This document shows, piece by piece, positions 54,483 to 62,625 of a DNA stretch of 64,000 nt. The position numbers and the translations under genes were made by a program. Location of the stretch: contig MVQD01000106.1 in the NCBI GenBank assembly GCA_002067095.1, forward strand, positions 186,001-250,000. Direction: 5' to 3'. The DNA comes from Methanoregulaceae archaeon PtaB.Bin056. GTDB lineage: Archaea; Halobacteriota; Methanomicrobia; Methanomicrobiales; Methanospirillaceae. Under the pieces are notes generated by a model. It did not search any database. It saw only the letters and a list, made by a program, of their open reading frames with translations, and was not told where the DNA came from. The number at the start of each line of letters is the position of its first letter. The stretch's first letter is position 1.

Positions 54483-54884
54483 TCAGAGTGCTGATAGGAC
54501 CTGCCTGGCATTCTTGACCATCAGTTCTGCAAGGAGCGGGTCGCTCCCTATCGGATCTGCATAGAGAAGGGGAATGGCCCGACCATCCAGCGAGTAGACG
54601 CCCCTGTTCTTTCCCTCCTCGAGGCCGATCACAGACGGGATATCCTTGAGGATATGTACTCCTTTTGCGAGGAACAGAGGCACTACAACCAGGACATCAA
54701 TGGCCTCTTTCTGGAATTCTGCCATCGCCTCCTCGATACTGGGCGAATTCATGTTCATGAACCCGCACTTTACAATGAATTCCGGGTATTTTCCGGAGAT
54801 GAGACTGGCGGTGCTCTCAACCAGTTCCTTGTTGTACGGGAGTTTGCTTCCATGTCCGACCAGTAACAGGCCCTTCTTACTCAT
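54483..54884 (-). CDS. cfbA: Sirohydrochlorin nickelochelatase CfbA
   Basis: This 133-residue short-form CbiX chelatase inserts Ni(II) into sirohydrochlorin; cobalt is also used by family members. Metal ligands are His11 (LLVGHGSK) and His77 (GVHILKDIP). The ATG at 54884 is chosen since MSKKGLLLVGHGSKLPYNKE matches the family. The open frame continues 88 codons upstream without family character. It is the first gene of the F430 operon. Confidence 0.92.
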   Translation of the reverse strand: MSKKGLLLVGHGSKLPYNKELVESTASLISGKYPEFIVKCGFMNMNSPSIEEAMAEFQKEAIDVLVVVPLFLAKGVHILKDIPSVIGLEEGKNRGVYSLDGRAIPLLYADPIGSDPLLAELMVKNARQVLSAL

Positions 54885-55229
54885 ACGTATATTTGTACTA
54901 CTGACACGGGTAAAATTGTTATCGATTTCTCTGTCACGCGCGTTTTCCGGGAAACAGGATTCCCATGACCTAGAGGAAGGAAAAACCCTGGAAACGGCAG
55001 AATCTCCTGGTTTATCTGCAGGTGCAGGCATATGAGGGAGAATGGCACAATGCAGACGGATTCGGATAAAGAGCATGTCCGGTGATGCAATGGCAGACTG
55101 CCAGGGATTCATTTGAGAGCAAAAAGCATTCATTTTTCCAAATAACAAGTATTTAGAGGTTTTTTCCAGGCCCCTCCTCAGCAGAGGGAACTTCAGCTGG
55201 GCATCCAGCTTTTTATATCCATGAAAAAT
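54885..55229. other. Divergent intergenic region, cfbA and marker 9
   Basis: About 345 nt. It should hold the F430 operon promoter, but I see no strong TATA box at the expected distance on the minus strand. No ORF is supported; the upstream extension of cfbA has no protein character. Confidence 0.4.
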
Positions 55230-55241
55230 TAAATTTATAAG
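55230..55241 (+). promoter_or_regulatory. Likely promoter of the marker 9 operon
   Basis: AAATTTATAAG in very AT-rich DNA fits an archaeal TATA box. Transcription would begin near 55258, about 25 nt before the ATG at 55284. TTTATATCC at 55212 is a weaker alternative. Confidence 0.5.
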
Positions 55242-55283
55242 AACTTCGGAGACCGCGATTTTTCCGGAGATGAGAGTCGTCCC

Positions 55284-56426
55284 ATGGAAGCGATGCGCAG
55301 TTACGAGAGGTATGGCCTGCTGCTGAATGAACGGGTGGTAAAAACCCCGATTGCGGTCTCAGCTATGGCGGGAGTGGTTGACGCGGAGTATGCACTCGCC
55401 CGCAGTGCACACATCGGGGCCGCGTTCCTTGGGGGCTACTCAATCGATGCACCCACCATGGAGGCAAGCCGGAGCTTGGCGGCAGGCGGGCGTTCAGAGT
55501 TCCTCTATGATGATCCCGTCGAGGCCCTCGCCGCGCAGGTCTCGCTGATGGCCCCGTCCGATATCATCTGCGGACTGAACCTGAGGGCGGGCAGACCTGA
55601 TGCGCTCGGGTTGATCGCATCGCAGATCGGTGACAGCGTAATCTACGAGATCGACGCCCACTGCCGACAGGAGCCCCTTGTCAGGGCACGGTGCGGGGAG
55701 TACCTTCTCCAGCACACCGACCTCCTCGCTGAGTATATCAGGGCACTGAAACGCGAGGATGTTACTGTATCGGTCAAGATAAGGGCAGGGGTAAGTGCGG
55801 ATGACCGCCTGCTGGCAAAAAAGATATGGAAAGCCGGGGGGGATATCATCCATGTGGATCTCATGGATTTCGGTTACCAGAAGGTGCGCCAGATCAGGAA
55901 CAGCAGCCCCCTGTTTCTTATTGCCAATAATTCCATCAATACTTTCGAGAAGATGAAGGAAATGCTCTCTCACGGGGCCGATATGGTCTCCCTTGCCCGC
56001 CAGTCTGACGATCGGACACTCGCAGGCCTCGACGCTGCGATCTCGAGGTTTACCGGAGAGCATGGCTGGTACAACGCGCCCAAGCAGCTCTGCAGGGGTG
56101 GGGACATCAGGTCCCTTGCGTTCTGTTGCATGCCCGTCAAGAACTGTCCCCTGATCCCGATGCTGGAAAAGATTGGGCTCTCCAGAGAGGACTACCTTGC
56201 AATAAAGCAGAATGCGGTTGCAGGGACTCCGCTTGATTTCGGCAGCCAGACATGTTTTGGAAGCCTCGCCTGGTGCTGCAAGGACTCCTCACCCTGCATG
56301 TTCAGGGAGATGACGCTCCGGGAGGCCGGACTCTCCAGCAGGGAATATATGCGGCAGAAGAAGCAGCTTGCTGATAAGATCCTGCAGCATCTCTTCTATG
56401 AGCATGAGGACACTCACCCGTGCTGA
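55284..56426 (+). CDS. Methanogenesis marker 9 domain protein
   Basis: This 380-residue protein has a TIM-barrel domain like dihydroorotate dehydrogenase or dihydrouridine synthase (about 1-260, with VSVKIRAGVSADDRLLAKKI and ADMVSLARQSDD). It is followed by a Cys-rich C-terminal domain (CCMPVKNCPLIPMLEKIGLS, QTCFGSLAWCCKDSSPCMFR) likely to hold a metal cluster. The C-terminal domain defines methanogenesis marker 9, found almost only in methanogens. The reaction is unknown. It overlaps the CitG-like gene by 23 nt. Confidence 0.88.
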   Translation: MEAMRSYERYGLLLNERVVKTPIAVSAMAGVVDAEYALARSAHIGAAFLGGYSIDAPTMEASRSLAAGGRSEFLYDDPVEALAAQVSLMAPSDIICGLNLRAGRPDALGLIASQIGDSVIYEIDAHCRQEPLVRARCGEYLLQHTDLLAEYIRALKREDVTVSVKIRAGVSADDRLLAKKIWKAGGDIIHVDLMDFGYQKVRQIRNSSPLFLIANNSINTFEKMKEMLSHGADMVSLARQSDDRTLAGLDAAISRFTGEHGWYNAPKQLCRGGDIRSLAFCCMPVKNCPLIPMLEKIGLSREDYLAIKQNAVAGTPLDFGSQTCFGSLAWCCKDSSPCMFREMTLREAGLSSREYMRQKKQLADKILQHLFYEHEDTHPC

Positions 56427-57216
56427 CCGGGCTCAGCTGGCGATGGTATTTGAGGTTTCTGCGTATCCGAAACCAGGAAATGTCGATCGCTGCCATGATT
56501 ACGAGACGACAAGGCTTGAACATTTTCTTGCATCCGCGATATTGGCCCGCCCTGCGCTGGAGGCAGCGGAGCGGGGTGGGGACGGCCCGGGAGCCCTCAT
56601 CCACCGGGCGGTAGAATGCACCTCTGGCCACCGTGGGGGAAACACCCATTTTGGTGCATTTATCCTTCTGATCCCCCTCATCATGGGTGGTGACATCCCC
56701 GGCGCGGCGAAGGTGGTGGCGAACACTTCTGTCGATGATGCCGTGGAGTTTTACCGGGCATTTGGAAAGACAGAGGTGAGAGTCATCCAGGGACATGAAC
56801 TTGATGTCCACGACCCGTCATCCATCGTGGAGATCCGGTCCCGGGGCATGACACTCTACGATCTCATGCTCTATTCCGCACCGCGCGATATGGTGGCTCG
56901 GGAATGGATCAACGGCTTTGAGATGACCAGGAGGGGCGCTGACCTGATACATGCGGCCGGATGCGGCCAGCAGGCGGTGGTTGAGGCGTTCCTTGGGCTC
57001 CTTGCACTCGAGCCTGATACGTTTATCGTCAAGAAACACGGCCCTGAGGTCGCATGGAAGACCATGGAGAAGGCGAGGGAAGTGAGGGAGGGATTGCGCG
57101 ATCTCCAGGCATTTGACCAGGAATGCATCGACAGGGGGATCAACCCGGGATCCATCGCAGACATTATCATTGCCGCCCTCTACATAGCCCTGGGGGAAGG
57201 ATGGGAATGGGATTGA
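56404..57216 (+). CDS. CitG-like triphosphoribosyl-dephospho-CoA synthase family
   Basis: This 270-residue all-helical protein has EVSAYPKPGNVDRCHDYE, GGNTHFGAFILLIPL and AADIII-like ends (SIADIIIAALYIAL). This is the CitG/MdcB pattern of nucleotidyl transfer to dephospho-CoA. Methanogens lack citrate lyase, so the real substrate is probably a different cofactor. Its position between marker 9 and DUF447 hints at one-carbon cofactor metabolism. Start at ATG 56404, within the previous gene. Confidence 0.8.
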   Translation: MRTLTRADRAQLAMVFEVSAYPKPGNVDRCHDYETTRLEHFLASAILARPALEAAERGGDGPGALIHRAVECTSGHRGGNTHFGAFILLIPLIMGGDIPGAAKVVANTSVDDAVEFYRAFGKTEVRVIQGHELDVHDPSSIVEIRSRGMTLYDLMLYSAPRDMVAREWINGFEMTRRGADLIHAAGCGQQAVVEAFLGLLALEPDTFIVKKHGPEVAWKTMEKAREVREGLRDLQAFDQECIDRGINPGSIADIIIAALYIALGEGWEWD

Positions 57217-57779
57217 TGAGAGAGGGGATCAACGAGGTTATTGCCACCACGCACTGGAACGCCGCTCCAATGGGGATCATATCCCGTGACGGGAGCCAGA
57301 GGATGGTGGTCTTCCGCGGCAGCCATACCGCCGAGAATATCAGGACGCATGGCTGGGTTGTCGCAAACATTACATTCGATCCCGTTGTGTATGTTGAAAC
57401 GGCGTTCGGAGACCTGGGCAGGGAGCGGTTCGTCCCTGAAAAGGTGGGGGACCTCTGGGTGCAACGCCTTGCCGGAGCAGAGGCCTGGGCGGCATTCGAG
57501 GCTCAGGTGATCAGGGAGACGGATGAAGCGTTGATGGTGAACCTCACGCCACTTTACGAACAGATGCTCACATGCGCGGTGCACCCGGTTAACAGGGGTT
57601 TTTCCAGTGTGATCGAGGCGACGGTCCATGCAACGCGGTACGTCATGGGGAGAGATCCAGCGCTTCTGGACCTTATCAGGCATCATGCATCCATTGTCCG
57701 GAGGTGCGGGGGCAGGAGGGAATTGGAAGCCCTGGCCCTCCTGAAGACGCACCTCCCCAAAGACACGGGACTCTCCTGA
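57216..57779 (+). CDS. DUF447 family flavin-binding-fold protein
   Basis: This 187-residue protein starts MREGINEVIATTHWNAAPMG, the usual opening of DUF447. The first part looks like a split-barrel FMN-binding domain (VVANITFDPVVYVETAFGD) and the rest is helical (EATVHATRYVMGRDPALLDL). The ATG shares a base with the stop of the CitG-like gene (TGATG), so the three genes here form one coupled unit. Function unknown. Confidence 0.82.
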   Translation: MREGINEVIATTHWNAAPMGIISRDGSQRMVVFRGSHTAENIRTHGWVVANITFDPVVYVETAFGDLGRERFVPEKVGDLWVQRLAGAEAWAAFEAQVIRETDEALMVNLTPLYEQMLTCAVHPVNRGFSSVIEATVHATRYVMGRDPALLDLIRHHASIVRRCGGRRELEALALLKTHLPKDTGLS

Positions 57780-57780
57780 A

Positions 57781-58776
57781 TCAGCAGACCCTTGGGACCG
57801 GGTCTCCCACGGGGGGTTCAATGAAACGTTCGCCGCCGACGGATGTCTTCATGATCACGTGGGACCCGGCAAGGACTTCGCCGATGATGGCCGACTCTTT
57901 CCCGTAAGGATGCGAGCGCATCGCTTCGAGTACCGCTTCGGCATCGCGTGCAGGGACCCCCATCACCACTTTCCCTTCGTTTGCGACCTGCAGCAGGTCG
58001 ATCCCGAGCATGTCGGCAACGCTCCTCACGCTCCTCCGGATGGGGAGATCCGCTTCTGATATCCGGACCGAGACATTGCTCTTCCTTGCCATCTCGTTGA
58101 TGGCGCTGGCAAATCCTCCCCTTGTCGGGTCTTTCATCGCATGGATCTCGCCTGCAGCCATGGCCCTCTCGACGAGCCCCCACAGCGGTGCGACGTCTGA
58201 TACGAGCTGGTCGCCAAGGGAGAGACCGGCCCGCTCGGCCATTATCGTCATCCCGTGGTCCCCGAGCGTCCCGTTCACGAGGATGCAGTCGCCGGGCCGG
58301 AGGCCGTTGTCCCTGACGATCCGGTCGGCAATGCCTATGCCTGCAGTATTCACGGCGATCCCGTCAAGCGCACCTTTCTCGAGGACTTTTGTGTCTCCCG
58401 TCACAAGGCTGGCCCCGCATTCGCCAAGGGCCAGGTCCATGGAGTGCACGATGCGCTCCAGGTCCGCACTCTCAAAGCCCTCCTCGATGATCATCCCGCA
58501 GGAGAGGGCGATGGGCCTTCCGCCCATCATGGCGAGGTCGTTGACGGTCCCGCATACGGCGATCCTCCCGATGTCGCCGCCTGGGAAGAAGATTGGCCGG
58601 ACCACGTGGGAGTCGGTCGTGAAGACGAGGTTCAGCCCCCCGATGGGAATCACTGCACCATCATCGAGCGCTTCAAGCCCAACGCCCCCTGCATTGCGGT
58701 GCTCGAACTTGGTGAGTATCTGGAGGAGCTCCCCCATCACTTCCCCCCCCGCGCCGTGCATCAGGTTGACCTTCAT
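57781..58776 (-). CDS. hypE: Hydrogenase maturation protein HypE
   Basis: This 331-residue AIR synthase-fold enzyme dehydrates the carboxamide on its own C-terminal Cys to make the cyanide ligand of [NiFe] hydrogenases. It ends in PRVC, the required terminal cysteine. Nucleotide-site segments include TTDSHVVRPIFFPGGDIG and KDPTRGGFASAINEMA. It overlaps hypA by 4 nt. The stop is 1 nt from the convergent DUF447 gene. Confidence 0.96.
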   Translation of the reverse strand: MKVNLMHGAGGEVMGELLQILTKFEHRNAGGVGLEALDDGAVIPIGGLNLVFTTDSHVVRPIFFPGGDIGRIAVCGTVNDLAMMGGRPIALSCGMIIEEGFESADLERIVHSMDLALGECGASLVTGDTKVLEKGALDGIAVNTAGIGIADRIVRDNGLRPGDCILVNGTLGDHGMTIMAERAGLSLGDQLVSDVAPLWGLVERAMAAGEIHAMKDPTRGGFASAINEMARKSNVSVRISEADLPIRRSVRSVADMLGIDLLQVANEGKVVMGVPARDAEAVLEAMRSHPYGKESAIIGEVLAGSHVIMKTSVGGERFIEPPVGDPVPRVC

Positions 58777-59114
58777 TCGTCACTCACCTCGATCTCGATA
58801 TTGGTTACCAGTATCTCCCTGCCCTTCACAAGTTCAGGGAGTCCCCCGCACCGCGGGCATACGAAACGTTCCGCTCCCTCGTACCCGCATGTGCAGCGGG
58901 AGAGTGGTGGGATGACTGCCACCACGAGGTTTGCCCCCTTCATCACCGGGTCGTCCTCAATAAGTGTCCCGAAGAGGAAGCTGACCTGCTCGGGGCTGAC
59001 CATTGCCATCTCTCCGAATTCCACGCTCACCGACCTGACCTCGCGTGCGCCGTGCTCGATCGCCGCCTTCCGGGCGGTGGCATAGATGTCGTATGCGATA
59101 CTGAATTCATGCAT
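58773..59114 (-). CDS. hypA: Hydrogenase nickel insertion protein HypA
   Basis: This 113-residue metallochaperone binds nickel through the N-terminal Met-His-Glu (MHEFSIAYDI) and zinc through four cysteines in CTCGYEG...CPRCGG. It delivers nickel to the large subunit of [NiFe] hydrogenases together with HypB, which is not in the window. It heads a hypA-hypE pair, with the ATG at 59114. Confidence 0.95.
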   Translation of the reverse strand: MHEFSIAYDIYATARKAAIEHGAREVRSVSVEFGEMAMVSPEQVSFLFGTLIEDDPVMKGANLVVAVIPPLSRCTCGYEGAERFVCPRCGGLPELVKGREILVTNIEIEVSDE

Positions 59115-59343
59115 GCAGGAATGCCTCGTGGAAATCCCCCGTATTCCGTATTTTTCCGTGCTATCCGGGCAGGTATATCAGGGGATATGATGAGCCAATA
59201 TATATGGGAGGGCCGGGCATAAATCATTCCCTGTTGCTCCCCAGGGCCCAGGTGCCCGGTAAAACTGCGAATGCGGTAGCATGGGGCAGAAGGTCCGAAC
59301 CGTCCTGTTCCAAACCCCCGGGCCGCCCCCCCCACATCCCGGG

Positions 59344-60453
59344 TCAGCGGGCCTTCCCTCTTCCGGGAGGGGTTTTCCCTCCTTGGTGAGTAATCCGCAG
59401 GCCCCTGTTGTCAACTGCAGTCACGACTGCGATCTTGAGGCCGAGTTTGTGCACGATCTCCTCGATCTCGTCCCTCCCTTTTGATGTGACGATGGCAATG
59501 GACGGCCCGACAGAGCTCATGCCGACAAATTCGAGACCGGCCTCACGCAGGAGGCTCATATGCCGGTAGATGGCATAACTGTGATGCTCCACTTCTGCCC
59601 TCTTCGAGCCACGAAACTCGATCTCCCAGATGATATTTCCTATCTTTTCAAGATCCTCTCTCTCGAGGCCAGGGATCAGGTCCATCATGATCATGTAGGC
59701 CTTGATCTCGCGGTCACGGTAATCGAGGACCCTGGCCTTGTTCATCAGCAGGTCGAACTCCTGCGTCCCCGCGGATGAGATATCGGTGGGGGGAATCACG
59801 ATGAATACGTTCTTTCCTTCCGCGAACGGGTGGTGGTATACGAGAGCGAGCTCGTCTCCGGTGATGGCCATACCCCCGTGGATACTGACGGCAGGCCCCA
59901 CCCCCGTCTCGAAGCCGAAGGCAATGTTCCCATCCACGGTCTCCTCGACATAATTGTATCCGATCATCCGTCGGAGCTGGTCGCTGGTAAACGGAGATCC
60001 CACGGCATAATTGAGAGCGTGCGCAAGGGAGATCATGATCGTGCTTGTTGACCCAAGACCGACATGCTGGTGCTGGTGGTCGGTAGCCCTGATCGAAAAC
60101 CCCCCCTCGTATCCCGAGATCTCCCTGAAGACCTCGACAAAATGCCGGATGATCGCCGGCCGGTTGTAGTCGATCTCTACACCCTTCTCAATGCACCTGG
60201 CCTCCACGCTGCAATAGAGCTGGATGGCAAACCCCACCCCGCCACCGCCGGGTCGGGCAGGCGAGAACCTGTTCATGTCAAGCACTGTTAAGTGGATCCT
60301 GGCCGGCGCCCGTACCTTCACAGTTCCTTTGACAGGAGTGAGTGAAGCCGGGCGTTCTATGCCAAGGGTCCTGATCTGCGTACCTGGGGGGAAGGAATTG
60401 AACTCGTACTCGACCAGGTCAAGGTCTCCGCCCCGGATCTTCATGGTTGCCAT
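59344..60453 (-). CDS. mptG: Beta-RFAP synthase (methanopterin synthesis)
   Basis: This 369-residue GHMP-kinase-fold enzyme has the N-terminal VKVRAPARIHLTVLDMNR and the glycine-rich loop HVGLGSTSTIMISLAHALN. It joins 4-hydroxybenzoate (or 4-aminobenzoate) with PRPP, releasing CO2 and PPi, in the first committed step to the methanopterin side chain. The first 45 residues precede the usual family start and may be a clade-specific extension. The adjacent DUF2148 gene, 21 nt upstream, may be co-transcribed. Confidence 0.88.
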   Translation of the reverse strand: MATMKIRGGDLDLVEYEFNSFPPGTQIRTLGIERPASLTPVKGTVKVRAPARIHLTVLDMNRFSPARPGGGGVGFAIQLYCSVEARCIEKGVEIDYNRPAIIRHFVEVFREISGYEGGFSIRATDHQHQHVGLGSTSTIMISLAHALNYAVGSPFTSDQLRRMIGYNYVEETVDGNIAFGFETGVGPAVSIHGGMAITGDELALVYHHPFAEGKNVFIVIPPTDISSAGTQEFDLLMNKARVLDYRDREIKAYMIMMDLIPGLEREDLEKIGNIIWEIEFRGSKRAEVEHHSYAIYRHMSLLREAGLEFVGMSSVGPSIAIVTSKGRDEIEEIVHKLGLKIAVVTAVDNRGLRITHQGGKTPPGRGKAR

Positions 60454-60474
60454 ATGGATATACCTGACACCAGA

Positions 60475-61020
60475 TTACTTCCGATCAAAGTAGATATTCT
60501 TGCCGGAAACCGAAAGCGGGATCCCGTACGCGATGGTGCATGCGGGGAGCCATCCAAGGGAGAGCGCAGCAGCTCCAGCCGTGTACATCACGCGGTTGTC
60601 AACGTTATGGATGGACGCGGTCTTGACCGCGGACCCGACCGCGATACCAAGGTCTGTAACCTTGATCACGCAGTTCGGCCCCCTGAATGGTGCAGTCCCA
60701 TTACCTTTGCCGGGTGCCTCCACCATCTCATCGCATGAGGAAAACCCGCATCCCTGGCAGTTGATGCCCACCGGCTCCTGGCCTCTCACCCCGATGATCA
60801 CGCAGGCGCAGGATGCAGAGACATTCCCCGCATCCCTGGAAAAGATGGATAGCGCCAGGCTTTTTGAGAGCCGCTCCATCTCTTCAGAAAGGGCTTTGAG
60901 ATCTCCGGGCCCCGCGATTACACATACCAGCGAGTCTTTTCCTTTGCCTTTCGGTGCGGTCCGGGCTGAGAGTGCCATCAGCCGGGCAACCGTCATGACA
61001 CCGTCGTCTTCAGCGTGCAT
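60475..61020 (-). CDS. DUF2148 ferredoxin-like protein
   Basis: This 181-residue protein has a cysteine cluster, CQGCGFSSCDE near residue 90, plus GPNC near 117, typical of DUF2148, a family with a predicted iron-sulfur site. It also has hydrophobic stretches (VKVTDLGIAVGSAVKTAS-like) but no clear membrane anchor. The family occurs in archaea and anaerobic bacteria and is uncharacterised. It lies upstream of mptG on the same strand. Confidence 0.82.
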   Translation of the reverse strand: MHAEDDGVMTVARLMALSARTAPKGKGKDSLVCVIAGPGDLKALSEEMERLSKSLALSIFSRDAGNVSASCACVIIGVRGQEPVGINCQGCGFSSCDEMVEAPGKGNGTAPFRGPNCVIKVTDLGIAVGSAVKTASIHNVDNRVMYTAGAAALSLGWLPACTIAYGIPLSVSGKNIYFDRK

Positions 61021-61170
61021 GGAAAGTGAATCGACGCCTGTGGTTATCAGGTGAGTGGGTTTTTTTCACAATGACGTGATCCTGCATGGAAATCATTATG
61101 CTGGTGGATTCTCCAGGATAGAGTGCGTCAATTATTTCCCATACTCAACATGAGAGGAGAGATTCAGCGA

Positions 61171-61329
61171 ATGGACTCATATCAATGCATGATCTGCGGC
61201 CATGTGTACGACCCTGCGAGGGGTGAACCTTCGGGAGACGTGCCGCCGGGGACAGATTTTTTGAACCTTCCCAACGGGTGGAGGTGCCCGGTCTGCCAGG
61301 CAAGTCCCGACAAGTTCAGGAAGGTGTGA
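61171..61329 (+). CDS. Rubredoxin
   Basis: This 52-residue iron protein has two Cys-x2-Cys pairs, CMICGHVYDP and CPVCQ, around the usual aromatic core, and begins MDSYQCMICG. It carries single electrons. The start at 61171 fits the family; the open frame extends 16 codons upstream. It lies 8 nt before fprA, so it is probably the electron donor or acceptor for that oxidase. Confidence 0.95.
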   Translation: MDSYQCMICGHVYDPARGEPSGDVPPGTDFLNLPNGWRCPVCQASPDKFRKV

Positions 61330-61337
61330 GGGCTGTT

Positions 61338-62525
61338 ATGGTGGTCCGGGAGATCGCACCTGATATATTCTCTGTCGGGGCGCTCGACTTCGACAGGCGC
61401 CTCTTCGACAGTCTTATTCCCCTTCCGCAGGGGACAAGCTACAACTCGTATCTCGTGAAGGGAACAAAGAAGACGGCCCTCATCGACACGGTTGACCCGA
61501 CTGCTGAGATGGATCTTGTCACCAACCTCGTGAAGGCCAGGGTGGATGCCATCGACTACCTTGTCGTCAACCATGCCGAGCAGGACCATTCCGGGTCGTT
61601 GCCCATGATGGCCGAGCTCTTCCCGCATGCGAAAGTGGTTACAAACGAGAAGTGCATCGACATGGTCACGCATCTCCTCGATATCGGCAGCGAGCGCTGC
61701 ATGGTGATCAAGGACCGCGAGACGCTCGATCTTGGTGGAAAGACCCTCGAGTTCCTCATCACGCCATGGGTTCACTGGCCGGAGACGATGCTCACATATG
61801 CCCGGGAAGACCGGGTGCTCTTCTCCTGCGACCTCTTCGGTTCGCACATGGCCGAGAGCACTCTCTTTGTGAATGACTGGAAGATGGTCTATCATTCGGC
61901 AAAGCGGTATTATGCCGAGATCATGATGCCTTTTGCGTCAAGCATCAGGGATCATCTGCAGAAGATAGACACGCTTGATATCGCAATGATCGCACCAAGT
62001 CACGGGCCCCTGTACAGGGAGCCGCACCTCATTCTCGACGCGTACCGCGACTGGACAGGCGACCAGGTCAAAAACGAGGTGGTCATTCCGTATGTGAGCA
62101 TGCATGGCAGCACTGAGAAGATGGTGGATTACCTCACAGGGGCGCTGATCGAGCGGGGGATACGGGTGCTCCCGTTCAACCTCGTGGTTACCGATATCGG
62201 TGAGCTCGCGATGGCACTCGTCGATGCAGCCACCGTCGTGATCGGGACGCCCACGGTCATCTTCGGCCCTCACCCCCAGGCGGTATATGCCACGTACCTT
62301 GCCAACCTGCTCCGTCCCAAGACACGGTTCGTCTCGGTAATTGGAAGTTACGGCTGGGGTGGAAAGACTGTCGAGGCCCTGAAAGAGATGCTCACACACA
62401 TACACCCGGAACTCCTGGATCCCGTGTACATCAGGGGAGCTCCGGGGGCAAAAGACCTCAAGCAGCTCGACCTTCTGGCAGACATGATCGCGCGCAAGCA
62501 CAGGGAGATCGGCGTTCTCACGTAG
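61338..62525 (+). CDS. fprA: F420H2 oxidase, flavodiiron protein FprA
   Basis: This 395-residue enzyme has an N-terminal metallo-beta-lactamase-like domain with the diiron ligands His79, Glu81, Asp83 and His84 (NHAEQDHSGS). Its C-terminal flavodoxin domain begins near VIPYVSMHGSTEKMVDYL. It reduces O2 to water with F420H2 and protects the strict anaerobe. It follows rubredoxin by 8 nt with GAGGG between. Confidence 0.93.
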   Translation: MVVREIAPDIFSVGALDFDRRLFDSLIPLPQGTSYNSYLVKGTKKTALIDTVDPTAEMDLVTNLVKARVDAIDYLVVNHAEQDHSGSLPMMAELFPHAKVVTNEKCIDMVTHLLDIGSERCMVIKDRETLDLGGKTLEFLITPWVHWPETMLTYAREDRVLFSCDLFGSHMAESTLFVNDWKMVYHSAKRYYAEIMMPFASSIRDHLQKIDTLDIAMIAPSHGPLYREPHLILDAYRDWTGDQVKNEVVIPYVSMHGSTEKMVDYLTGALIERGIRVLPFNLVVTDIGELAMALVDAATVVIGTPTVIFGPHPQAVYATYLANLLRPKTRFVSVIGSYGWGGKTVEALKEMLTHIHPELLDPVYIRGAPGAKDLKQLDLLADMIARKHREIGVLT

Positions 62526-62625
62526 GGGAGGACCGGTATCCTTTTTCAACCGGGTGGTGGGGACTTCTGCGGTGAATCTCTCGAGGTACCCTCTCCTGGT
62601 GGAATGAACTCATACATGAACTGGA

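Noticed and set aside
54885-55148. 88-residue extension of CfbA
   Set aside because: The family start at 54884 fits exactly and the extension has no recognisable pattern.
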